Source of the DNA: Dokdonia sp. 4H-3-7-5
GTDB lineage: Bacteria; Bacteroidota; Bacteroidia; Flavobacteriales; Flavobacteriaceae
DNA length: 64,000 nucleotides
Assembly: GCF_000212355.1 (NCBI RefSeq)
Contig: NC_015496.1
Location: 2,574,001 to 2,638,000 of the forward strand
Direction of reading: 5' to 3'
The notes under the pieces were generated by a model. It ran no database searches. It saw only the letters and a list, made by a program, of their open reading frames with translations, and was not told where the DNA came from. Below, in pieces: positions 43,553 to 53,200 of this stretch. The stretch's first letter is position 1, and each line of letters starts with the position of its first letter. A program made the position numbers and the translations under genes.

Positions 43553-44119
43553 TCACTCCTCCCCATCACGCCCCACATACAACTCCATCGCTTTCTTATA
43601 TTTTATTGCACCTTTCATACTCAGATCATTAATAAAATTATCTAGCTCAGGATGATTGCGGGCGGTCCAGGCTACTAGGGAGTCGCGTTCTTGTTGCCAC
43701 ACATCCCAGTTTACATCGATGCAGGTGATTTCTTCTAGCTTAGTGATTTTGCCTTCATGTAGGTATATTTTATGACTGCAGGTGAGTGGGTTATTCTTTA
43801 AAAATTCGAATCGTAGCGAGCTCACGGCTACCGTAGCGATAACTTGCGCCCTGTCACTCTCTATGGCGACCACCTCGTAGGAGGGCTTAAATATGGAGTC
43901 CCATTTAAAGTGCTCGTAGTAACTTTCTTTGTCAAAAGGCATCACATAATCTCCCGCCGTGATGGTGATGCTATCGCTTATCAAGCTGCTTATTTCATGG
44001 TAATTCCCTTCGGCAACGGCCTTGTAGTAGGCAGCGACGGTTTGTTGTGAGGTCGCTTCTTTTTGTGTGCATCCCGTGAGTATGCAGAGTAGAGTGAGGA
44101 GGAATAGGGTATATTTCAT
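43553..44119 (-). CDS. lipoprotein, possibly NTF2-like
   Basis: A 188-residue protein with a lipoprotein signal peptide (MKYTLFLLTLLCILTGC, cysteine 17). The mature start (QQTVAAYYKAVAEGNYHEIS, then SLISDSITITAGDYVMPFDK) resembles the SnoaL/NTF2-like fold, as does the strand-rich middle. This is by pattern only. It lies upstream of hsdM with a 200-bp gap and is probably separate from that operon. Confidence 0.72.
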   Translation of the reverse strand: MKYTLFLLTLLCILTGCTQKEATSQQTVAAYYKAVAEGNYHEISSLISDSITITAGDYVMPFDKESYYEHFKWDSIFKPSYEVVAIESDRAQVIATVAVSSLRFEFLKNNPLTCSHKIYLHEGKITKLEEITCIDVNWDVWQQERDSLVAWTARNHPELDNFINDLSMKGAIKYKKAMELYVGRDGEE

Positions 44120-44212
44120 AGCGCGTGATTATATGAATACTGCCCTAAATATACCATCTTTTATAGTGCCGTAGCTTGCAAATGAGGTGCTGTTTATGAG
44201 GTGTTTATGGTA

Positions 44213-44228
44213 CGCTTTCGCGAAAGCG
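44213..44228. repeat. perfect palindrome copy in an intergenic region
   Basis: CGCTTTCGCGAAAGCG, between the lipoprotein gene and the OmpA-family gene. It has no T-run and a separate terminator lies nearby, so it is not itself a terminator. Confidence 0.95.
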
Positions 44229-44274
44229 TGAAAACTCCACACACCATGAGTCTACAACTATTAAAGGCTTGCAT

Positions 44275-44316
44275 AAAAATAAGCCTTCACTAGCGTTGGA
44301 GAACTAGGAAGGCTTA
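44275..44316 (-). terminator. terminator of the T9SS adhesin cluster
   Basis: Inverted repeat AAGCCTTC ... GGAAGGCTT with a further CTAG pairing, next to ATAAAAAT, which gives a T-rich tail on the minus strand. Confidence 0.65.
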
Positions 44317-44344
44317 CAGTCATTGGGTAAAGAACAGGGTGTTG

Positions 44345-46267
44345 CTACCTGCTAACCACAATAAAATCTGAACGTCTATTTTCTAAATACTGCACCTCTG
44401 TACAGCTATCGTCTGCCTCATCACAAATGTGTATGGGCCTTGATTCACCAAACCCTTTGGCGCTCTCAATGCGCGAACTCGTGATACCGTTTTTAATCAA
44501 ATAGTCACGCGTAGAAGTCGCTCTGTTTTCTGATAAGGTCTGGTTATATGACGCTCCTCCACGTTGATCTGTGTGGGATTCTATCTTGATGATAAGCGCC
44601 GGATATTCGTTCATAATATCAATAATGCGCTGGAGCTGTTGTGCGGCAAATATGTTAATCGCATAACGATTAGACTCAAAATTAATAGGGTTGATTTTAA
44701 TCTTTTCTATCTCACCATCTGTAACAAAAATGTCTGAAAGGTTAGCCAGTTTAAAATCTACAAAGTTAATAAGCCCATTAGGCTCTGTGCCTGTGTTTAA
44801 GTCCAACTCATCTTTTGAGTAGCCTATTTTTGATGCCTTAATATTGTATTTGATATTGCAACCCATCTGTAGGGTGTAGGTTCCTGCCGCGTCAGTAAGT
44901 GTTTCGGCTACTTGCTTATTACTTGTATCATAAGCGATGATAGTCACTGCTGGTAAAGGTGCGCCTGTTTGTGAGTCTGTAACGGTTCCTTCTAAGGTCT
45001 GGAAGCACTCACCGCGATCATATACAAAGGAGTAAATATCATCATCACCTTTACCGCCTTCTCTGTTTGAGCTAAAATACCCTTCATTTTTAGTGTTACT
45101 TGCCACATACGCAAAGTCGTCTGCATTGCTGTTAATCCCAAGGCCGAGGTTGCGGGCATTACTGTAAATGCCGTCTCTAAGCTGCGCCTTGTAAATATCA
45201 AGCCCGCCAAAACCTACGTGACCTTTAGAAGCAAAATAGAGTTCTTTATTTTTTACAAAAGGGAAAAAGTCATCATATGGTGTGTTTACTGCATCACCTA
45301 GATTGCGAGGTGTGGAGAGTGAGCCATCTGCTCGTATGTCACACACATAAATATCTGCACGGCCATAACCACCAGGCATGTCTGATACAAAATACAGCTG
45401 ACTACCATCTATAGTTACAAAAGGCTGCCCTATGGAATAGCCGTTCCCGTTAATAGGGAGTTCTTCTTTATCAAACTTATCATCGTTAATCTGCACACGG
45501 TAGAGCTTAAAGAAGTTTCTCTTATTCTTTGTATAAATCTTGCGAGATCCAGATTGTGCACTTGAAGCATAGACCAGCGTTTGATCATTATTATAAAAAG
45601 TAGCCGTGGCATCGTGATACTGGGTTTCTAGCTCTTCATTAAAAAGCTTAACATTTGAGTAGGTACCAGTACTATCTATTGTGGCTTCATAAAGCGATAG
45701 GTAAGGGGTGTTATCTCTTTTATAGAGTTTATTTTCTTCATCATTGCGAGCCGTTGAGAATACTAGTTTATTCTTATACAAGGATCCGCCAAAATCTGCA
45801 TAGCTAGAGTTAATATCAAGATTTGTAATCTGATAGAGCGTGTCATTTGCTATGATGTCATTAAACCTAGACTTTTCTTCATAGTATCTATTGAGCTCTT
45901 TGTCTTTTTTGGATAGTTTTAAATAGCCTACATAAAAATCATCTGCTGTATCATACTTTTTTAAGAAGCGTAGTACATCAAAATACTGCCAGATATGTGC
46001 AGGCTCCATCGTGTATCCTTGTGCGTCAAAAGTTTTTTTATAGGCAATTTCTGCACGCTCATAATTCTTAAGGTTATAATGCGTGTCTGCAATATGCTGC
46101 CAGGTAGTAGGCGCTATCTTTTCTGAGTCATTGAGGTGCTCATCATAAAGCACTGCAGCATCTGCATACATATGTCTGTCATAAAGCTCATCTGCTTTTT
46201 TTAAATCATTCTGTGCATAACTAAAACATACACACAACATGAATAAAATATATAGTGATTTCTTCAT
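44345..46267 (-). CDS. OmpA-family protein with TPR and beta-propeller region
   Basis: A 640-residue exported protein, signal peptide MKKSLYILFMLCVCFSYAQ. TPR-like helices are at about 20-130 (ADELYDRHMYADAAVLYDEH). A PD40/WD40-like propeller is at about 150-410 (LYFVSDMPGGYGRADIYVCD). A CarboxypepD_reg-like domain is at about 428-500 (LEGTVTDSQTGAPLPAVTII). The C-terminal OmpA peptidoglycan-binding domain is at about 525-640 (IKIESHTDQRGGASYNQTLS). It is of the type that accompanies PorP/SprF proteins and T9SS adhesins and may link the outer-membrane machinery to peptidoglycan. It is the third gene of the cluster. Confidence 0.92.
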   Translation of the reverse strand: MKKSLYILFMLCVCFSYAQNDLKKADELYDRHMYADAAVLYDEHLNDSEKIAPTTWQHIADTHYNLKNYERAEIAYKKTFDAQGYTMEPAHIWQYFDVLRFLKKYDTADDFYVGYLKLSKKDKELNRYYEEKSRFNDIIANDTLYQITNLDINSSYADFGGSLYKNKLVFSTARNDEENKLYKRDNTPYLSLYEATIDSTGTYSNVKLFNEELETQYHDATATFYNNDQTLVYASSAQSGSRKIYTKNKRNFFKLYRVQINDDKFDKEELPINGNGYSIGQPFVTIDGSQLYFVSDMPGGYGRADIYVCDIRADGSLSTPRNLGDAVNTPYDDFFPFVKNKELYFASKGHVGFGGLDIYKAQLRDGIYSNARNLGLGINSNADDFAYVASNTKNEGYFSSNREGGKGDDDIYSFVYDRGECFQTLEGTVTDSQTGAPLPAVTIIAYDTSNKQVAETLTDAAGTYTLQMGCNIKYNIKASKIGYSKDELDLNTGTEPNGLINFVDFKLANLSDIFVTDGEIEKIKINPINFESNRYAINIFAAQQLQRIIDIMNEYPALIIKIESHTDQRGGASYNQTLSENRATSTRDYLIKNGITSSRIESAKGFGESRPIHICDEADDSCTEVQYLENRRSDFIVVSR

Positions 46268-46279
46268 AGTGGTTTGATG

Positions 46280-47200
46280 TTAAAAGAATCTAGGTGAGAA
46301 TGACATTCCCTTTTTCTTGAATAAAGAGAACTTTAAAATAACTTCATGGGTTCCATCATTGTAATTTGTAAAATCTGTAGTGTTATAATCAAAGGAATAG
46401 CCTAAAAATAGATTGTCTGAAATTTGAAAACCAGCCAGCGCACTTACCGCAGCATCCACTTGATAACTAGCACCTACGGTGAGCTTATCATGAAATAGGA
46501 AATTGGCCGAAAGATTATATCGCAGCGGACTACCATTTACATAATTTACAAGTGCAGCTGGTTTAAAACGGATGTTATCACTTATGCCAAAAACATAACC
46601 AGCAGTAAGGTACGTTTGCAACTCATCTGCCACGACAGCTTCCTCCACATTATCATAATACTCATCACTAAAAAAGTCAGGCACCGAGACTCCTACATAC
46701 CAATTATATTTATACAAAAAGGCACCAGCTCCTAGCGTAGTTAGTAGTCTATTATCAATGTTATTTGTGAGTAGGGGATCACCTTGGTTTACAAACTCCC
46801 CTTTTGAAAAGTCAACATTGAGTAACTGAGCACCTCCTTTTATACCAAAAGCCAAATTAAGATCCCTATCCAACTGAATATTATAAGAGAAATTACCATC
46901 AAAGTTGAATCTCTCTGCAGGACCGTTTACATCTTTTGTCACATTTACACCTATACCAACGCGATCAGTAAGCGGCGTCTCAACACTGAGGTTATACGTC
47001 TCTGGAGCCCCATCAAAACCAGCCCACTGAGAACGATATATTCCCACCACATTTAACCCCTCTGAAGATCCTGCATATGCTGGATTTATAGCCATGGTAT
47101 TATACATGTATTGTGTATAGTTAGGCGCTTGTTGTGCATTGATATGTATGCTTACACAACACATAATAAGTACTAAGTAAATCTTATATATTTTAAACAT
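46280..47200 (-). CDS. PorP/SprF family type IX secretion membrane protein
   Basis: A 306-residue outer-membrane beta-barrel. The signal peptide ends HINAQQ. The family start QAPNYTQYMYNTMAINPAYA, then GSSEGLNVVGIYRSQWAGFD, is typical. The C-terminus ends in aromatic residues (GMSFSPRFF). PorP/SprF-like proteins are needed for secretion or attachment of the large adhesins with type B (CHU_C) C-terminal domains encoded beside them. Here it lies directly after the giant adhesin gene (24 bp), so it is probably its dedicated partner. Confidence 0.93.
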   Translation of the reverse strand: MFKIYKIYLVLIMCCVSIHINAQQAPNYTQYMYNTMAINPAYAGSSEGLNVVGIYRSQWAGFDGAPETYNLSVETPLTDRVGIGVNVTKDVNGPAERFNFDGNFSYNIQLDRDLNLAFGIKGGAQLLNVDFSKGEFVNQGDPLLTNNIDNRLLTTLGAGAFLYKYNWYVGVSVPDFFSDEYYDNVEEAVVADELQTYLTAGYVFGISDNIRFKPAALVNYVNGSPLRYNLSANFLFHDKLTVGASYQVDAAVSALAGFQISDNLFLGYSFDYNTTDFTNYNDGTHEVILKFSLFKKKGMSFSPRFF

Positions 47201-47224
47201 ATTCGTCGTTTTTAAGTTAGGTTA

Positions 47225-50200
47225 TTAAAGTGCAATGTATACCCAGCCAGTAAGCGGCTCACTACCATCTTTTAAGTCTAGAATGTAATAGTAAGTAGAT
47301 GATGGAAGGCCGTCATTTTTATTTACAGTACCGTTAGAAGTAGAAGTTCCTCTCCACACATTTGCATACCCATCCATCTCATACACCATGTTTCCAGCTC
47401 GATTGTAAATTTTCAAGTTGTTTTCCGGGTAAGATTCGATGCAGCGTATGGTAAAAGTGTCATTAAAGCCGTCACCATTAGGTGAGAATTCATTAAACAC
47501 TTTAATGCAACTAGGCGCGATATCAACTTGCGATACATTGTTAGTAAGGTCACTATCCATAGGACTAGACTGCGTGATGGTTGCGATATTTAGGTAATCT
47601 CCGTCCTCAAGTACTACAGCCGTTATTTCTAACACCACAGTAGCACTGGCCATCACCTCAGGAATTATCCAAGTACCCGCTGCATTATCAAAAGTCCCGC
47701 TATCTGTCACCGCAGATATAAATTGCAGTCCGGATGGTAATATATCTTGAACCTCAACATCTGTAAAATCTGTGTCACCTACATTAGTCACAGTAATGGT
47801 ATACACAACCTCTGTATTAAGTTGTGGCAGGGCATTATTTACCGTTTTAAGAATCGTAAGATCAGAACAAGTGGCAACTTCCACGTCTAGAGTAGCATCT
47901 GCTAGAGGCATACAGCTATTAGTAGATTCATAATTTACAGCAACAGATTGCTCACCAAGTTCGTTCCATATCACGGTAACAAAATCGTCTGTGAGATCAC
48001 CACCAGTGATGATTGTCCCACCAGAAGAAATAGTCCATAAATAACCGCTCATGTCAGATTCTGTCTGGTAAGTAATTTCATTACCCACACAAGTCATTGC
48101 AGTACTGCTCGTAATGCTTGCCGTAGCAGTCTCATCTATCGTAATACTCACTTCTAGACGAGTGCTACTCTCACAACCATTATTTACTAAAGCTCCGTAA
48201 TAATTACCAGTAACTAGAAGTGCATCTGCAGCTAGTGGAGTACCTCCTGTTGCTTGAGCATACCATATTACATCAGGTTCATTTACGTCGATATCACTTA
48301 CGGTAGCCATAGCATCTATACAAAATGATTGCATACTAGCGGTGGTAGTAGGCGTAGGCGTACTGATAATAGTAACAGTAATAGCTAGCCTATTTGCACT
48401 CTCTATTCCGTTTGTAACAAGCGCCGCATAGTAAATCGTGTTGTTCGTCAATGCAGTATCGGTAGTTAAAACAGTTCCACCAGAAGCACTGAGGTACCAA
48501 TTTACAGAGGTTTCATTTACCTGAATATTTGCAATTGTTGGGTTTTCGCTTTCGCAAAAAAGTTGCTGCTCATTTTCTGTCGTTACGATACCTGACTGTA
48601 TAGTAAGCTCATCTACCGTAGTATCTGAAGCCATATTGCCTGCTAAATCCTCAGCAGTAGCATCTACATCGTAAGATCCATCTGCTAATTCACTTCCATC
48701 AGGAATTTGTAAAGACCACGTATCATCACCATTATCGGTAAGGTTTCCATCACCTTCGGTGTAGGTAACTCCATTTATAATCACTGTCAGCTCATCATCA
48801 GAATCTGCTGTACCTGTAATTATTGGCGTGGTGTCATTGGTAGTTTGCGCAGTAACCGTAGGCGGAATAGGAGCAGTAGTATCAACCGTCAACTCATTAG
48901 TAGTTACATCTGACGCCGAATTTCCAGTCATGTCTTCAGTGGTGGCTTGCACATCATAAACACCATCTGCAATATCATTAGCTCCTGGAATTTGCAGGCT
49001 CCATGTATTATCACCATTATCTGTAAGATGTCCGTCATTTTCAGCATAGGTTGTATTATCTACGGTCACTGTCAATGCATCACTAGAATCTGCTGTTCCC
49101 TCAATTATTGGGGTGGTGTCTGTGGTTACTTGAGAGATTACCGTTGGAATACTAGGAGCATTCGTATCGATTATCAATTCGTCTGTTGTCGTATCCGAAG
49201 CAGTATTTCCAACCGTATCCTCAACAGAAGCATCTACATCATAGGTTCCATCTAATAATTCACCTCCATCAGGTATTTGTAGTGACCACGTATCATCACC
49301 ATTATCGGTAAGATTTCCATCACCTTCGGTATACGTAACTCCATTTACAATTACTGTTAGCTCATCAACAGAATCTGCTGTACCTGTAATCAGTGGAGTG
49401 TTGTCATTGGTAGTTTGCGGATCAACCGTTGGCGTCGTTGGGGAAGCAGAGTCAATGGTTAATTCATCAATTGTTATATCAGAAGCCGTATTTCCAACCG
49501 TATCTTCCACAGAAACATCTACATCATACGTTCCATCTGGAATTTCGTTTCCATCAGGAATTTGTAGGCTCCAAGTATCATCACCATTATCGGTAAGGTT
49601 TCCATCACCTTCGGTGTAGGTAGCTCCATTTACAAGTACTGTCAGCTCATCATCAGAATCTGCTGTACCTGTAATCAGTGGAGTGGTGTCATTTGTAGTT
49701 TGAGGATCAACCGTTGGCGTTGTTGGGGAAGCAGAGTCAATGGTTAACTCATCAGTAGTAATATCAGAAGCCGTATTTCCAACCGTATCTTCCACAGAAA
49801 CATCTACATCATAGGTTCCATCTGGTAGTTCATTTCCATCAGGAATCTGCAAGCTAAAAGTGTCATCACCATTATCGGTAAGGTTTCCATCACCTTCGGT
49901 GTAGGTTACTCCATTTACAATCACTGTCAGCTCATCATCCGAATCTGCTGTACCTGTAATCAGTGGAGTGGTGTCATTTGTGGTTTGAGGATCAACCGTT
50001 GGCGTCGTTGGGGAAGCAGAGTCAATGGACAATTCATCAATTGTTATATCAGAAGCCGTATTTCCAACCGTATCTTCCACAGAAACATCTACATCATACG
50101 TTCCATCTGGAATTTCGTTTCCATCAGGAATTTGTAGGCTCCAAGTATCATCACCATTATCGGTAAGGTTTCCATCACTTTCGGTGTAGGTGATTCCATT

Positions 50201-53200
50201 TACAATCACTGTCAGCTCATCATCCGAATCTGCTGTACCTGTAATCAGTGGAGTGGTGTCATTTGTAGTTTGAGGATCAACCGTTGGAGTTGTAGGCGCA
50301 GTAGCGTCAATTATCAATTCGTCGGTAGTAGTATCAGAAGCAGTATTTCCAACCGTATCTTCCACAGAAACATCTACATCATACGTTCCATCTGGTAATT
50401 CATTTCCATCAGGAATTTGTAGGCTCCAAGTATCATCACCATTATCGATAAGGTTTCCATCACCTTCGGTGTAGGTCACTCCATTTACAATCACTGTCAG
50501 CTCATCATCCGAATCTGCTGTACCTGTAATCAGCGGAGTGGTGTCGTTTGCAGTTTGAGGATCAACCGTCGGCGTCGTTGGCGCAGTAGCGTCAATGGTT
50601 AATTCATCAGTTGTAGCATCTGAAGCAGTATTTCCAACTGTATCTTCCACAGAAACATCCACGTCATAAGTTCCATCTGGTAGTTCGCTTCCATTAGGAA
50701 TCTGCAGGCTCCACGTATCATCACCATTATCGGTAAGGTTTCCATCACCTTCAGTATAGGTGATTCCATTTACAATTACAGTCAGCTCATCATCCGAATC
50801 TGCTGTACCTGTAATTAAGGGCGTGGTGTCATTGGTAATTTGCGGATCAACCGTTGGCGTCGTTGGGGAAGCAGAGTCAATGGTTAATTCATCAGTAGTA
50901 TTATCAGAAGCAGTGTTTCCAACCGTATCTTCAACAGAAACATCCACGTCATAAGTTCCATCTGGTAGTTCGCTTCCATTAGGAATCTGTAAAGACCAAG
51001 TATCGTCACCATTATCGATAAGGTTTCCATCACCTTCAGTGTAGGTGATTCCATTTACAATTACGTTCAACTCATCATCAGAATCTGCTGTACCTGTAAT
51101 CAATGGCGTGGTGTCATTGGTAGTTTGCGGATCAACCGTTGGGGTAGTAGGTGCTGTTGCGTCAATTACTAGCTCGTCTGTTGTTGTATCCGAAGCAGTA
51201 TTTCCAACCGTATCTTCTACAGAAGCATCGACATCATAAGTTCCATCTGGTAATTCATTTCCATCAGGAATCTGCAGGCTCCAAGTATCATCACCATTAT
51301 CGGTAAGGTTTCCATCACTTTCGGTGTAGGTGATTCCATTTACAATCACTGTCAGCTCATCATCAGAATCTGCTGTACCTGTAATCAGTGGAGTGGTGTC
51401 ATTTGTAGTTTGAGGATCAACCGTTGGAATCGTTGGGGAAGCAGAGTCAATGGTTAACTCATCAGTAGTAATATCAGAAGCCGTATTTCCAACCGTATCT
51501 TCCACAGAAACATCTACATCATAGGTTCCATCTGGTAGTTCATTTCCATCAGGAATCTGCAAGCTAAAAGTGTCATCACCATTATCGGTAAGGTTTCCAT
51601 CACCTTCAGTGTAGGTTATTCCATTTACAATCACTGTCAGCTCATCATCAGAATCTGCTGTACCTGTAATCAGTGGCGTGGTGTCATTGGTAGTTTGCGC
51701 AGTAACTGTTGGAGTAGTAGGCGCAGTAGCGTCAATTACTAATTCATCAGTTGTATTATCAGATGCAGTATTTCCAACTGTATCTTCTACAGAAGCATCT
51801 ACATCATAGGTTCCATCTGGTAGTTCGCTACCATCAGGTATTTGTAGAGACCACGTATCATCACCGTTATCGATGAGGTTTGTATCACCTTCAGTGTAGG
51901 TTACTCCATTTACAATTACTATTAGCTCATCGTCAGAATCTGCTGTTCCTGTAATCAGCGGAGTGGTGTCATTGGTAGTTTGCGGATCAACCGTTGGGGT
52001 AGTAGGTGCTGTTGCGTCAATTACTAGCTCGTCTGTTGTTGTATCCGAAGCAGTATTTCCAACTGTATCTTCCACAGAAAGATCAACATCATAAGTTCCA
52101 TCTGGTAGTTCATTTCCATCAGGAATCTGCAAGCTAAAAGTGTCATCACCATTATCGGTAAGGTTTCCATCACCTTCGGTGTAGGTGATTCCATTTACAA
52201 TCACTGTCAGCTCATCATCCGAATCTGCTGTACCTGTAATCAGTGGAGTGGTGTCATTCGTAGTTTGAGCAGTAACCGTTGGCGTTGTAGGGGAAGCAGA
52301 GTCAATGGTTAATTCATCAATTGTTATATCTGAAGCCGTATTTCCAACCGTATCTTCCACAGAAACATCTACATCATAAGTTCCATCTGGTAATTCATTT
52401 CCATCAGGAATCTGCAAGCTAAAAGTGTCATCACCATTATCGGTAAGGTTTCCATCACCTTCGGTGTAGGTTACTCCATTTACAATCACTGTCAGCTCAT
52501 CGTCAGAATCTGCAGTACCTGTAATCAGTGGAGTGGTGTCATTTGTAGTTTGAGGATCAACCGTTGGAGTCGTTGGGGAAGCAGAGTCAACGGTTAACTC
52601 ATCAGTAGTAATATCAGAAGCCGTGTTTCCAACCGTATCTTCCACAGAAACATCTACATCATAGGTTCCATCTGGTAGTTCATTTCCATCAGGAATCTGC
52701 AAGCTAAAAGTGTCATCACCGTTATCGATGAGGTTTCCATCACCTTCGGTGTAGGTTACTCCATTTACAATCACTGTCAGCTCATCCTCAGAATCTGCCG
52801 TACCCGTAATTAGCGGAGTGGTGTCATTGGTAGTTTGTGCTGTTACTGTTGGAGTTGTAGGCGCAGTAGCGTCAATTATCAATTCGTCGGTAGTAGTATC
52901 AGAAGCAGTATTTCCAACCGTATCTTCCACAGAAACATCTACATCATACGTTCCATCTGGTAATTCATTTCCATCAGGAATTTGTAGGCTCCAAGTATCA
53001 TCACCATTATCGATAAGGTTTCCATCACCTTCGGTGTAGGTCACTCCATTTACAATTACTATTAGCTCATCATCCGAATCTGCTGTACCTGTAATCAGCG
53101 GAGTGGTGTCGTTTGTAGTTTGAGGATCAACCGTCGGCGTCGTTGGCGCAGTAGCGTCAATGGTTAATTCATCAGTTGTAGCATCTGAAGCAGTATTTCC

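Noticed and set aside
44213-44228. Palindrome as transcription terminator
   Set aside because: It has no loop and no T-run, occurs within genes, and true terminators lie beside several copies.
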